Shown piece by piece: positions 1-8,769 of a stretch of DNA of 64,000 nucleotides. The notes under the pieces are model-generated. The model worked only from the letters and a program-made list of their open reading frames with translations. It did not search any database and had not been told where the DNA came from. Source of the stretch: Ancrocorticia sp047501485 (GTDB lineage: Bacteria; Actinomycetota; Actinomycetes; Actinomycetales; Actinomycetaceae); NCBI GenBank assembly GCA_047501485.1, contig JAZDRN010000013.1, forward strand, positions 10,620 through 74,619. Reading direction: 5' to 3'. The translations under genes were made by a program, and so were the position numbers. The first letter of the stretch is position 1; every line of letters begins with the position of its first letter.

Positions 1-1210
1 CGGGCCGTGCATTGATGTACGTCTCGAGGATGTCCGCGACGAGGGTTCCGATCACGATGGCGTAGATGTTTCCGATGACGAAGGCCGTGGTCAGAAGAAC
101 CGGCAGCCCCACGAGCTTCTTGACGATCTCGAGTTTGAGGAAGATGTCGCTGCGACCCATGCCGTTGAGCGCTTGAAGATTGGTGGTGTGGATGGGCCAT
201 AGCGCGTAGAGGAAGCAGAACATCTGCATGAAGGGAACCGCAGGCATCCACTGCTCTCCCAATAGCATCCGCGTCACGGGTTCGGCCGTGACGGCCAGCA
301 TGGCCATGGCCGGGAACACCACGTAGGTGCTCGTCATCAGGCTTCGGCGCACAACCTGGCGCACCTTGACGACGTCGTCCTGGAGCCGCGAGACAGCGGA
401 CAACAACACCGGCTGGATGGCGCTGTCGATCGACACTCCCAGGGCCTGCGGGTACTTGTTGCCCTGTGAGACCTGACCGAGATCGGCGCTTGAGAACCTC
501 TTACCGATGATGAGATCGGAGAGGCTCTGGTAGCCGGTGTCCAACAGCCCGGAGACCAGAAGCTTCCATCCGAAGCGGAAGAGCAGCGCCGCGCGGTCAG
601 GATGGAACTCGAAACGCGGTAGCCACGGAACCTGGAAGCTCAGGACCAGGGCATTGACCAGTTGGTAGGAAAGCTGCTGGATGACCAGTGCCCACAGCCC
701 TCCATCGAGAAGCGCGACCGTCACTCCGAGGACACCCGAGATCACGGCGGAGAAGATCGTCGCCACGAAGATCTTCTTGAAATCCATGATGCGGGCGACT
801 TTTGCGATCTGGATCGCGCTGTAGGAATTGATGACGAGGTTCAAAGTCAGCACCCGCAGCGGCCACACCAGACCGGGCAGTTCGAAGAAGGCGGCGATCG
901 CCGGGGCCGAGACGAAGATTCCGAGGTAGAGCAGAACCGAGACCGCGAAGCTCATCCAGAAGACGGTGGAATAGTCCGAATCGCGCACCTTGCCGATCTG
1001 GATGAGCCCCGTGTTCAGCCCGGACTGGACGATCACATTGCCGATGTTGATGAAGACGATCATGATCGCCAACATCCCGAATTCGTTGGGTGAGAGCAGG
1101 CGTGCCATGACGATCTGGACGGCAAGCATGATGATCTGATTACCGGCCCGTTCGACGAATTTCCAGAAGAAAGACTGGATCGTCGCGCGCTTAAAGGAAG
1201 GATCGATCAT
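1..1210 (-). CDS. Polysaccharide flippase, Wzx/TuaB-like (partial, runs off the window)
   Basis: Open on the minus strand from ATG at 1210 to the window edge, about 403 residues visible without a stop. The protein starts MIDPSFKRATIQSFFWKFVE and has the amphipathic start and serial hydrophobic segments of the MOP/Wzx family (WzxC/TuaB type). Typical family features are MARLLSPNEFGMLAIMIVF near residue 35 and the late segment with ALNGMGRSDIFLKLEIVKK. The expected role is to flip undecaprenyl-linked repeat units across the membrane for exopolysaccharide export. It is read away from the rest of the locus. A TACCC-N4-GGGTA palindrome lies 90 bp upstream. The C-terminus is outside the window. Confidence 0.9.
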   Translation of the reverse strand, partial: MIDPSFKRATIQSFFWKFVERAGNQIIMLAVQIVMARLLSPNEFGMLAIMIVFINIGNVIVQSGLNTGLIQIGKVRDSDYSTVFWMSFAVSVLLYLGIFVSAPAIAAFFELPGLVWPLRVLTLNLVINSYSAIQIAKVARIMDFKKIFVATIFSAVISGVLGVTVALLDGGLWALVIQQLSYQLVNALVLSFQVPWLPRFEFHPDRAALLFRFGWKLLVSGLLDTGYQSLSDLIIGKRFSSADLGQVSQGNKYPQALGVSIDSAIQPVLLSAVSRLQDDVVKVRQVVRRSLMTSTYVVFPAMAMLAVTAEPVTRMLLGEQWMPAVPFMQMFCFLYALWPIHTTNLQALNGMGRSDIFLKLEIVKKLVGLPVLLTTAFVIGNIYAIVIGTLVADILETYINARP

Positions 1211-1299
1211 AGCGAAGCCACTCGGTTCAACTCATCTGTCAGGTGTCGGCGCATTGTGTAGAGCGTGAAGCACTTTTCCTGCGGAAGTAATACACAATG

Positions 1300-1313
1300 T
1301 ACCCGCAGGGGTA
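1300..1313. promoter_or_regulatory. Candidate operator, TACCC-gcag-GGGTA
   Basis: Perfect 5-bp inverted repeat with a 4-bp spacer, in the 197-bp gap upstream of the flippase gene. The same 14-bp design recurs at 4196, 4315 and 4440, with a variant at 8683, all in non-coding DNA of the polysaccharide locus. The binding protein is unknown. Confidence 0.5.
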
Positions 1314-1407
1314 TCGGCAGGGAAATGCGTTCCACCTGTTTGTCATAGAACCGAGACAATTGCGGGACGGGCGCGGCGAATCTGAGTGTTCCGGCGCGGG
1401 TGCGGGC

Positions 1408-2412
1408 CTATTTCTTGCGCTTGGGGAGGCTCAACCGAGGTAGCGAGCGAACGAAAGCCCTGGTGGCCAGGAACAGCGAGGGGGAAACGCACGTCAGCAG
1501 GTAGACAGGTACCTCGAGGCCGCCTTTCTGCCTGGCATAGCGCCAGAACTTGGCTTGCCGCACCCTGCGCGCATCGCCACTGTGACGCGCGGCGGCGTAG
1601 TCCCAGCGCATGATCCACGGCATGAGCTCTTTCTCATACCGCCCTTTGGTGTAGGCGTCGAACTCGAGGAAGAAATGGAGGAATTCCACATCCCCCTCGT
1701 ACATCTTCTGGTTGTTGCGGCGCCAGACCTCCATCATGGAGCTCGAATTGTTGATGCGGTACGCCGTGGTGATGGCATCCATGTAGTGGGCTTCGCCGGC
1801 CTCCGTCATCACCATCTGCAGGTAGCGGTCCCCGTCGAAAGCCGGCCGCGGGAAGATGGGACGCTGGTCGTACGCCCACCGGGGAAAGATGAAGGACGCC
1901 GTCGGAATGAACTCGATCTGCAGCATATCGACGACGTCGATCGCCCGGTCCCGCGAAAGGATCCGTGCCTCCTTCTCGTTTCCGGGAAGCAGAGTACCCG
2001 TGAAGGAGGAACCGGCGTCGTCGAAGTACTTCGCGTTGGTGAAACAGAACGTGCACGAGGGATGCTCCTCGAGATAGCCGACCTGCATCTCCAACTTGTT
2101 CGGATCGAGCCAGAAGTCGTCGCCCTCGCAGCACGCGATGTATTTCCCCTCCGCGATCTGGCAAGCCAGGTCGAAGGGGTTGCGCCCCTGCGACAGCTGG
2201 TTCTCCTCTTGGAGGATCGGGCGGATGATGCCGGGATGGAGACGGGAGTATTCCGCGACGATGGTGGGCGTGGAGTCCGTCGAGGCGTCATCGTGCACGA
2301 TGATCTCGAACGGGTAGCGGGTCTCCTGTGCGAGCAGGCTGTCCAGGCAGGTCCTGATGTAGGACTCGTGGTTGTAGGTCTCGCAAATGATGCTCACAAC
2401 AGGTTCCGCCAT
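1408..2412 (-). CDS. Family 2 glycosyltransferase
   Basis: 334-residue GT-A fold enzyme. The N-terminus VVSIICETYNHESYI, the HDDASTDST nucleotide-binding stretch near residues 40-48 and the acidic CEGDDFW motif near 95-100 are typical of GT2 enzymes, which transfer a sugar from a nucleotide donor to the lipid-linked repeat unit. No membrane segments are evident, so it probably works at the inner face of the membrane. I chose ATG at 2412 because GGAGAG lies 3 nt upstream of it (a short spacing); an in-frame TTG at 2424 would add four residues and has no such site. Donor and acceptor cannot be read from sequence. Confidence 0.9.
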   Translation of the reverse strand: MAEPVVSIICETYNHESYIRTCLDSLLAQETRYPFEIIVHDDASTDSTPTIVAEYSRLHPGIIRPILQEENQLSQGRNPFDLACQIAEGKYIACCEGDDFWLDPNKLEMQVGYLEEHPSCTFCFTNAKYFDDAGSSFTGTLLPGNEKEARILSRDRAIDVVDMLQIEFIPTASFIFPRWAYDQRPIFPRPAFDGDRYLQMVMTEAGEAHYMDAITTAYRINNSSSMMEVWRRNNQKMYEGDVEFLHFFLEFDAYTKGRYEKELMPWIMRWDYAAARHSGDARRVRQAKFWRYARQKGGLEVPVYLLTCVSPSLFLATRAFVRSLPRLSLPKRKK

Positions 2413-2688
2413 GCCACTCTCCAAACTCGCGCCATCCCAGACATCTTCCTATATGGACATCTAGCATCCCAGAGATCGCCCGTATGTGGAACACGATGGT
2501 GGATAGCTGTGGCGTCGTGGCCCGTGAAACCCTCCCGACACGGAACTCGCTCGGTACTTCGGAGGTCCGGAGGAGCGCGGCGGGTCAGGTGCGGTATGCC
2601 GAGGCGGGCCCCTGTACATGCGGTGGCTCTTCGCAAGAGATGGTGTAGATTTGCGCCAACGTCCAGCTGTCCGCTGACGTCATTGGCC

Positions 2689-4119
2689 GTGGATATCGAC
2701 AAGGACCTCAACATCGTGGAACTGCGCGACCTCCTCCTGATCCTCCGCAGGAGTCGAATTCTGATTCTCGCAACAACGCTCATCGCCATCGCGCTCGCGG
2801 CCGTGTGGTCGTTGACCAGGACGCCGCAGTACGAGGCAACGACGGAGCTGTTCGTCTCGGTGCGTTCCGGCGACGTCTCGGCTGAGGACATCACCAAAGG
2901 ATCGGCGTTGGCGCGCAGGGTGGTGGCCTCGTATGTTCCCATCGCAAACAGGTCCATCGTCATGGACCGTGTCGTCCGGGAGCTCGGACTGCCACAGAGC
3001 GGCGAGGAGCTCGCCAAGCGCGTCTATGCCGATTCGCCCGCGAATACGGCCCTCATCACCATCCACGCGACCGATCCGGATCCGGAGCAGGCTGCCCTAC
3101 TGGCCAACACCACCAGCGAGGTGTTCGCGGACGTGATCGCGAACGACTTGGAACTCGCTCCCTCACTCCCCAGCGCGGGTGTTCAACTCGTGCCGGTGCA
3201 AGCCGCCGAGGAACCCCAGGAGGCGGTCAGCCCGAGGCATGTGCGCAACTTGGCATTGGGGGCATTGACGGGAATCGCCCTGGGGTTCGGGCTGGCCATC
3301 GTGCGGAGTGCTCTGGATTCGCGCATTCGTACTTCATCCGACGTTGCTGTGGTGACGGGTTTGCCGGTGTTGGGGGTGATTGGTCGTGATGGTGGGGCTG
3401 GGGTGCGTCCGTTGGTGGCGGTGCAGGATCCTGGGAGTCCTTTGGTGGAGGCGTATCGGGTGTTGCGGACGAATTTGCGGTATGTGGATGTGGGGGATGG
3501 GTTGACGTCGGTGGTGGTGACGTCGGCTGGTCCGGGTGAGGGTAAGAGTACGACGGCGGCTAATTTGGCGATTGTGATGGCGGATGCGGGGCGTCGTGTG
3601 GCGTTGGTGGATGCTGATTTGCGTAAGCCGTCGGTTGCGGGGAAGTTGGGTGTTGAGGGTGGTGTTGGGTTGTCTGATGTGTTGATTGGGCAGGTGTCGT
3701 TGGAGGGGGCGTTGCAGCAGTGGGGGAAGAATCAGTTGTTTGTGTTGCCGGCGGGGCGTGTTCCTCCTAATCCGAGTGAGTTGTTGGGGTCTTCGGCGAT
3801 GGAGAAGGTGTTGGAGGCGTTGTCGGGGGTTTTTGATTATGTGATTATTGATGCTCCTCCGGCGTTGGTGGTGACGGATGCGGCGGTGTTGTCGCGGTCG
3901 ACGGGTGGGGTGTTGGTGGTTGCTGCTTCTGGTCGGGTTGGTCGTGTGGAGTTGGGTGGTGCGGTGGAGTCGTTGCGGAAGGTGGGTGGGAAGGTTGTGG
4001 GGGTTGTGGTGACAATGGTTCCTACTAAAGGCCCCGACACCTATGCCACCTTCAGTCATCTAGCAGCCAGTCAGACGCGTGTGCCGGATTCCGAGAACAC
4101 ATCTGCTCCGCAGGGCTGA
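2689..4119 (+). CDS. Wzz/BY-kinase fusion, copy 1, lacking the tyrosine tail
   Basis: About 476 residues. The N-terminal Wzz chain-length domain has a membrane segment near residues 24-42 and a second near 188-205. The BY-kinase domain follows, with Walker A (SAGPGEGKSTTAANLA, about 279-294), Walker A' (VALVDADLRKP, about 304-314) and Walker B (DYVIIDAPP, about 383-391). Such kinases control polysaccharide chain length and autophosphorylate on a C-terminal Tyr cluster. Here the tail after GPDTY is ATFSHLAASQTRV, with no Tyr cluster, unlike the paralogue at 8770. The kinase domain has abnormal codon use (see repeat 3340-4043). The start is uncertain: GTG 2689 or TTG 2683, neither with a clear ribosome site. 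A longer reading frame upstream overlaps the opposite-strand glycosyltransferase and is not coding. Confidence 0.88.
   Translation: MDIDKDLNIVELRDLLLILRRSRILILATTLIAIALAAVWSLTRTPQYEATTELFVSVRSGDVSAEDITKGSALARRVVASYVPIANRSIVMDRVVRELGLPQSGEELAKRVYADSPANTALITIHATDPDPEQAALLANTTSEVFADVIANDLELAPSLPSAGVQLVPVQAAEEPQEAVSPRHVRNLALGALTGIALGFGLAIVRSALDSRIRTSSDVAVVTGLPVLGVIGRDGGAGVRPLVAVQDPGSPLVEAYRVLRTNLRYVDVGDGLTSVVVTSAGPGEGKSTTAANLAIVMADAGRRVALVDADLRKPSVAGKLGVEGGVGLSDVLIGQVSLEGALQQWGKNQLFVLPAGRVPPNPSELLGSSAMEKVLEALSGVFDYVIIDAPPALVVTDAAVLSRSTGGVLVVAASGRVGRVELGGAVESLRKVGGKVVGVVVTMVPTKGPDTYATFSHLAASQTRVPDSENTSAPQG
3340..4043 (+). repeat. 704-bp direct repeat, copy 1 (kinase domain)
   Basis: Aligned without gaps to 9394-10097, with three mismatches (3619, 3847, 3882). 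Identity falls sharply at both edges. From 3343 to 4011, 223 successive codons all end in G or T, whereas flanking codons use C freely. The block is therefore a homogenised or imported module rather than ordinary divergence of paralogues. Confidence 0.97.
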
Positions 4120-4195
4120 CAGCGCTTCGTTCGAAGGAGAACGCATCGGCACTGCGCAAGCCTGCACACGCCCGTGCACATCCGCTTTTAGGTCA

Positions 4196-4209
4196 CACCC
4201 TCTGGGGTA
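4196..4209. promoter_or_regulatory. Candidate operator, CACCC-tctg-GGGTA
   Basis: Same 14-bp pattern as the site at 1300, with one mismatch in the left arm. First of three sites upstream of the sugar transferase gene. Confidence 0.45.
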
Positions 4210-4314
4210 TGCGAGAATTCGAAGCGATGCTCCCTGGAGGAGGTGATTCGCCCTGCCGGTGCGAGGTGGCGGACGCACCCGTGGTCCCATTATGTCCCCG
4301 CGCCAATTCTGTTA

Positions 4315-4328
4315 TACCCTGCGGGGTA
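4315..4328. promoter_or_regulatory. Candidate operator, TACCC-tgcg-GGGTA
   Basis: Perfect inverted repeat of the polysaccharide-locus motif, 119 bp after the preceding copy. Confidence 0.5.
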
Positions 4329-4439
4329 CATGAACTTTTGATCGCAGATCCGGGTGCCAGAAACGTGATTTCCAGCACAGGGAAATGTTTCGAGTAAGCG
4401 TAAGTGCTGGTGAGGGGCTTGTTTGCTAAGATTTAGTGA

Positions 4440-4453
4440 TACCTCATAGGGTA
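4440..4453. promoter_or_regulatory. Candidate operator, TACCT-cata-GGGTA
   Basis: Third copy, one mismatch in the left arm, within AT-rich DNA 152 bp before the sugar transferase start, so close to a likely promoter. Confidence 0.45.
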
Positions 4454-4604
4454 TGTGATAAATTATCCTCTACTAAGGCTTCTATCAGGAACTTTGCAGT
4501 TCCTTCCCGCTTTCGTTCCAAAAAACACCAAGAAACTACCTTTTCGGTAGTGATAACTTAATCCCATCACGCAAATAACAAGCACTCCATTGGTGAGGTG
4601 TACC

Positions 4605-5348
4605 ATGTCGCAAATCAATAACAACAGTTTGATCGTTGCGCAGGGTGAGTTTTCCCCCACCGTTCGGAATCTGGCTCCCGGTGTCCGGGACGTCTCTCCG
4701 ATCGGTGGGGATTTGGAAGTGAGATGTTACCCGGTTGAACGGGTCCACTTCGAGGCACTACCCAGCAAGGTCTTCTTTCGCGCGACGAAGCGCGTCGGGG
4801 ACTTCCTATTTTCCCTGCTCGCGTTGATTGTGCTCGCAATTCCCTCGGTTGTCATCGCGATACTCATCAAGCTTGATTCCGAGGGCCCGGTGCTTTTCCG
4901 TCAGGAAAGGATCGGAATGGGAGGACGTCCCTTCATGCTCGTCAAATTCAGATCCATGCGTGTCGATGCCGAAGCCGGCGGCGCACAGTGGGCCAGCGCC
5001 AACGATGAGCGCGTCACGCGGGTGGGTCACTTCCTGCGGCGCTCCAGGCTCGATGAGATTCCGCAGTTCATCAACGTTCTCAGAGGAGAGATGAGCCTGA
5101 TAGGGCCCCGGCCCGAACGATTGGTCTTCTACCAAGAGTTCGAGCGTTACATCCCGGGTTTCAGCCAGCGTCTCTACATCAGGCCGGGCATCTCCGGCCT
5201 GGCTCAGGTCAATGGCGGTTATGACCTGGCTCCCCAGGAGAAGATCGTCTACGACATCGAGTACATCAAGCGTCGTTCGGCTCTCCTCGATTTCCTGATC
5301 GTTCTCAAGACCCTCGGCGTGCTGTTCAGCCACGTCGGTGCAAGATAG
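4605..5348 (+). CDS. Initiating sugar-phosphate transferase (polyprenyl-phosphate, WbaP/WcaJ-type catalytic domain)
   Basis: 247 residues. Family members link the first sugar phosphate to undecaprenyl phosphate and so start each repeat unit. The single membrane hairpin DFLFSLLALIVLAIPSVVIA is followed by the canonical catalytic domain: SEGPVLFRQERIG, FMLVKFRSMRVDAE, RRSRLDEIPQFINVLRGEMS, IGPRPER and RPGISGLAQVNG. It is the short form without the N-terminal four-helix and CoA-binding-like domain. ATG 4605 is preceded by GAGGTG at a good distance. The next glycosyltransferase follows within 10 bp, so both are probably co-transcribed. Confidence 0.93.
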   Translation: MSQINNNSLIVAQGEFSPTVRNLAPGVRDVSPIGGDLEVRCYPVERVHFEALPSKVFFRATKRVGDFLFSLLALIVLAIPSVVIAILIKLDSEGPVLFRQERIGMGGRPFMLVKFRSMRVDAEAGGAQWASANDERVTRVGHFLRRSRLDEIPQFINVLRGEMSLIGPRPERLVFYQEFERYIPGFSQRLYIRPGISGLAQVNGGYDLAPQEKIVYDIEYIKRRSALLDFLIVLKTLGVLFSHVGAR

Positions 5349-5355
5349 ACGAACC

Positions 5356-6189
5356 ATGTCCAGGACATATCCCCCTTATTCCGTGCTCCTGCCGGTCTAC
5401 CATCGGGACAACCCCGCGGATCTGCGGGAGAGCATAGAGAGCATGCTCGCGCAGACCATTGCCCCCAGCGACTTCGTGATCGTATGCGACGGGCCACTGA
5501 CCGACGAATTGGATCGACTGCTCAATGACGTCAGCCGTCTCGCGGACGTGATCCGAGTGCTCAGGCTTCCCGAGAATCGGGGGCTTGGGATCGCTCTCTC
5601 GGCCGGTCTGGACATGTGCCTACATGAACTCGTGGCCAGGATGGATGCGGACGACATAGCGGTGCCGGACCGAGCGCGACTGCAGTTGGACTGCTTCCTG
5701 GACAATCCGGGGGTGGACATCGTCTCGGGTGCGGTCGAAGAGTTCCAAAGCGAGCCACGCGATCTCTCCCAAGCACGCAGACTTCCGGAGACGCACGACG
5801 AACTGGTGCGCTTCGCCAAGATGCGCAATCCGTTCAATCACCCCTGCGTCATGTACAAGAAGTCCAGCGTGATCAGGGCAGGCGGGTACCAGGACTTCTT
5901 CCGGCTCGAAGACTACTTCCTCTGGGTTCGAATGCTCCAGAACGGTTCACAGGGCATGAATTCGCCGGACGTCCTTCTTCATATGCGCATTGGCAACGGC
6001 ATGTATCGTCGGCGGTCCGGCATGCAGTACGCACGAAGCCAGGCCGGGCTGCTGGGCTATATGCGCAGAACGAACTTCATCACCGTCAGGGAATTCTTCA
6101 AGGGATTGGCCATACGGATTCCCATGTCGCTCGTTCCCGATCGCGCGCGAAAGTTCGCTTTCGAACGAGTACTCCGAGTGCGCCCCTAG
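5356..6189 (+). CDS. Family 2 glycosyltransferase
   Basis: 277 residues. YSVLLPVYHRDNPADLRESIESM at the N-terminus, FVIVCDGPLTDEL, PENRGLGIALSAGL and ARMDADDIAVPDR (the DxD metal-binding motif) identify a GT2 enzyme of the kind that extends capsular or exopolysaccharide repeat units. LEDYFLWVRML near residue 205 fits the usual acceptor-side acidic motif. Start ATG 5356 lies 8 bp after the stop of the sugar transferase; an alternative GTG at 5338 would overlap that gene. Sugar specificity unknown. Confidence 0.9.
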   Translation: MSRTYPPYSVLLPVYHRDNPADLRESIESMLAQTIAPSDFVIVCDGPLTDELDRLLNDVSRLADVIRVLRLPENRGLGIALSAGLDMCLHELVARMDADDIAVPDRARLQLDCFLDNPGVDIVSGAVEEFQSEPRDLSQARRLPETHDELVRFAKMRNPFNHPCVMYKKSSVIRAGGYQDFFRLEDYFLWVRMLQNGSQGMNSPDVLLHMRIGNGMYRRRSGMQYARSQAGLLGYMRRTNFITVREFFKGLAIRIPMSLVPDRARKFAFERVLRVRP

Positions 6190-6230
6190 GGCTCCGGCTC
6201 CAGGGTGGATCAAGCCGAAGGGTGTGGGCA

Positions 6231-7349
6231 ATGAAAGTGCTCTACGTGATTTCGTCATTGGCAAAGTGCGGGCCCGTCAATGTTCTCTACGATATCGTGC
6301 AACCGCTGGCCAAGGAGAACGTCGTCGTCGTCGCGACGCTTCGTGCCGAGGGAGAGAACTCCCGGGCGGCGGATTTTGCCGAGTTGGGTGTGAACGTCGT
6401 CCGTTTGACGGACAGCAGGAGCGACTACCTGCGCAATGCCAAGAAGAGGCTGGGTCTGCTGCTGAAGTCATTCCAGCCGGAGGTGGTGCACACGCACGGC
6501 TACAGAGCGGACGTGCTCTGCTCGGGCCTGGACGTTCCCGTGGTCACCACGGTGCACAACAACATCTACGAGGACTTCCGTGACACCTACGGTCCGATGG
6601 TCGGCCGCTTCATGGAGAGATCGCAGGTGCGGGCGCTGAGGTCGATCCCCTATATCGTGGCCTGCTCGCAATCGAACGCGGACTACCTTATGCGGGGATA
6701 TGGGCTGCAGGCCCGGGCGATACGTAACGGCGTCGATCAGGAACGCTTCAGCCAGCCCAGTGGGCAGACCAAGAACCGACTGCGAGCCACGCTAGGAATG
6801 GACTCCGGCCATTACATACTGGTGTCCACCGGGGGATGCTCCGAGCGCAAGCGCACTCTCGATACGATCGCCTCGTTCAATAGGGTCCTTGCAGGCCGGG
6901 GTTTCGAGCTTTTCATCCTGGGCGGGGGACCGCTGTTGGATAGATGCCGAGAGATCGCCGGCGAGGGGGTGCACGTCCTGGGCCCCCAGCCGAACGTCGT
7001 GGACTATCTGCGCGCAAGTGATCTATTCGTGTCACTCTCCGCCTCCGAGGGGATGCCGTTGGCCGTGTTGGAAGCAATATCTTGCGGTCTCCCCGTCTTG
7101 TTGAGCGACATCGGCCCCCACAAGGAGATAGCCATGGCGATCTGGCAGCCGGGCTCGTGCCAGATTGTCGAACCTGCAGCCGCGGAGATCGATCGGGCTC
7201 TGACGGATCTGCGAGAGAATCCTGACCAGGGCCGCCGTGGAGCCGACGAGATTCTGCAATTCTCCTCGTCAGCGATGGCGGCGGACTACCTTAGTCTTTA
7301 CAGGGAGATTGCGGGTAGGAGATCCCGAAAGGACAAGACCGCCGTTTGA
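6231..7349 (+). CDS. Family 4 glycosyltransferase (GT-B fold)
   Basis: 372 residues. MKVLYVISSLAKCGPVNVLYD at the N-terminus is the donor-independent glycine-rich loop, VVHTHGYRADVLCSGL and VTTVHN mark the acceptor domain, and the C-terminal half has ILVSTGGCSERKR, LFILGGGPL, VHVLGPQPNVVDYL and the ExxGLPVL-like nucleotide-sugar motif (SEGMPLAVLEAISCGLPVLLSD). It probably adds an internal sugar to the repeat unit. ATG 6231 is used; GAAGGG lies upstream. Confidence 0.9.
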   Translation: MKVLYVISSLAKCGPVNVLYDIVQPLAKENVVVVATLRAEGENSRAADFAELGVNVVRLTDSRSDYLRNAKKRLGLLLKSFQPEVVHTHGYRADVLCSGLDVPVVTTVHNNIYEDFRDTYGPMVGRFMERSQVRALRSIPYIVACSQSNADYLMRGYGLQARAIRNGVDQERFSQPSGQTKNRLRATLGMDSGHYILVSTGGCSERKRTLDTIASFNRVLAGRGFELFILGGGPLLDRCREIAGEGVHVLGPQPNVVDYLRASDLFVSLSASEGMPLAVLEAISCGLPVLLSDIGPHKEIAMAIWQPGSCQIVEPAAAEIDRALTDLRENPDQGRRGADEILQFSSSAMAADYLSLYREIAGRRSRKDKTAV

Positions 7350-7365
7350 AGCAAGGAGACGTGAG

Positions 7366-8604
7366 TTGCTGGGTGTCATCGCACTGATCGGGCTTGTGTT
7401 TCCACTCGGTGGCGTAGCCGCCTCGTTCTGGTTGTACTCGCGAGCGAGAAAGGCAGCGATATCCAGTTTGGGTGTGGCGATTTCCCTCGCCACTGTGGCC
7501 TACTTCTATCGGACGACCGAGGCTGCCGACGTCTATCGGCACATCGAATGGTTGGCGCTCTACCGGCGAGTTCCCTTCTTCGAGGCATTCGATGCGGGCC
7601 ACTACCGCTACTTGTACGCATGGGATGCCCTGTCTTGGACGGTCGCGCACATCGGCAACCCCTATCTGTTGCAGGCCGCGGTTACCCTGATCGCCTACGC
7701 GATCATCTCCTACGTTCTGTTCGACAGTGGGAATCGGGCGAGGGCGAGCACCGGGCAGGTCCTCATGGTGTGGATCCTCGTGTTCAGCTCTATCCCGATC
7801 CTGGGAATCGTGTCCGGAATGCGCAACTCGTTGGCGGTGCTGATATGCGCGCTCGCCGTATATCGAGAGCTTGTCCAACGCAAGAGCCGGGTCAGCAGCC
7901 TCGCGCTCTTCGTCGTCGCACTCCTCATTCACCGATCGGTCATCGTGATCTTCGTGATCTGGCTGGTTTTCCCCCTCCTCAAGAGGGTCAATCGCACAGC
8001 GGTGATCCTGACCTTCGTCGCGGCTGCCTCCATCACCATGTTGGCCCCGCTCCTGCTGGGCAATCTTCAAGGGGCATCCGGGCTCCTCCCCTCGATCCTC
8101 GCCGAGGCGCTGGGCTCCTCCATCGACGCCGGCACCGAGAACTCCTGGTCCGCGACGCAAGCGGCGAGCTTCAATACCAGGGTCAACAACCTGGTCTCGC
8201 TCATGATGATAGCCCTTTTGATACTGAAGACCGTCTTGCTGAATCGTCGATTGCGGGCGCTGCCGGATGCGGAGTCTCCTGCAGAAATCGAACAGCGCCG
8301 GGCCACCTTGCGCCTGTTCTCCTTTTTCCTGATCGTGGCCAGCGCTGCGATGGGGCTGATGGTCAGTTTCGTCGTCGAAGGCGATCGTTTCCTCACGATC
8401 GTCTATCTGTTGGGCTTCGTCGTCTACCTGGCGATGCGTCAGCTGACGGGGGCCAAGAGCTCCCTTGTCGACTACGCGATCTTCGTATTGGCGGGGGTGC
8501 TCTTGCTGCTCCATGTGTACTCGTTGGTATACGGCATAGAGCAGTACATGATATGGAGCCTGGTGAAAGCAGTCTTCTTCGCGCCTCTCAATCTCTTCGC
8601 CTGA
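7366..8604 (+). CDS. EpsG-like polysaccharide polymerase
   Basis: About 412 residues with roughly ten hydrophobic segments. The pattern matches the EpsG/O-antigen polymerase class: an acidic-aromatic loop after the second helix (TTEAADVYRHIEWLALY) and the conserved SGMRNSLAVLICALAVY helix, followed by HRSVIVIF. Such proteins join repeat units at the outer face of the membrane. The start is TTG 7366, preceded by AAGGAG with 7-nt spacing; this beats upstream in-frame codons, which lie inside the preceding gene. Assignment is by topology and position in the cluster. Confidence 0.75.
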   Translation: MLGVIALIGLVFPLGGVAASFWLYSRARKAAISSLGVAISLATVAYFYRTTEAADVYRHIEWLALYRRVPFFEAFDAGHYRYLYAWDALSWTVAHIGNPYLLQAAVTLIAYAIISYVLFDSGNRARASTGQVLMVWILVFSSIPILGIVSGMRNSLAVLICALAVYRELVQRKSRVSSLALFVVALLIHRSVIVIFVIWLVFPLLKRVNRTAVILTFVAAASITMLAPLLLGNLQGASGLLPSILAEALGSSIDAGTENSWSATQAASFNTRVNNLVSLMMIALLILKTVLLNRRLRALPDAESPAEIEQRRATLRLFSFFLIVASAAMGLMVSFVVEGDRFLTIVYLLGFVVYLAMRQLTGAKSSLVDYAIFVLAGVLLLLHVYSLVYGIEQYMIWSLVKAVFFAPLNLFA

Positions 8605-8682
8605 CGGAGCATGGAAGGCTATCGAGTAAGTAATGGCAGGAAAGCAAGGCGACGACGACGTTTTGTTCACGTGGACCGCCTT

Positions 8683-8696
8683 CACCCATACGGGTG
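8683..8696. promoter_or_regulatory. Variant operator-like palindrome, CACCC-atac-GGGTG
   Basis: Perfect 5-bp arms with a 4-bp spacer, 74 bp before the second kinase gene. It has the ACCC-N4-GGGT core of the other sites with C/G at the outer positions. Confidence 0.35.
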
Positions 8697-8769
8697 TTGG
8701 TATTGATGTAGATTTGTGCGAGCATGACTGCAGATTGAGTTATCACGCCCTGAGAATTAAGGACCGATC

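Larger units (their letters stand above)
4120..4604. other. Long intergenic region with three operator-like palindromes
   Basis: 485 bp without a convincing gene, before the sugar transferase. It contains three copies of the TACCC-N4-GGGTA motif (listed separately), spaced 119 and 125 bp apart. From about 4400 it becomes AT-rich, as expected of a promoter and a long 5' leader. A short frame at 4209-4397 overlaps two of the palindromes and has no recognisable product. Confidence 0.6.

Noticed and set aside
2096..2688. Upstream extension of the first kinase frame to 1555
   Set aside because: It overlaps the opposite-strand glycosyltransferase and has no Wzz-like sequence before about 2689.
3334..4059. 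Long minus-strand reading frame (His/Thr/Arg/Asn-rich) opposite kinase copy 1, with a similar one at 9821-10094
   Set aside because: It is open only because the sense strand has no codons ending in A or C. Composition is not protein-like and there is no ribosome site.
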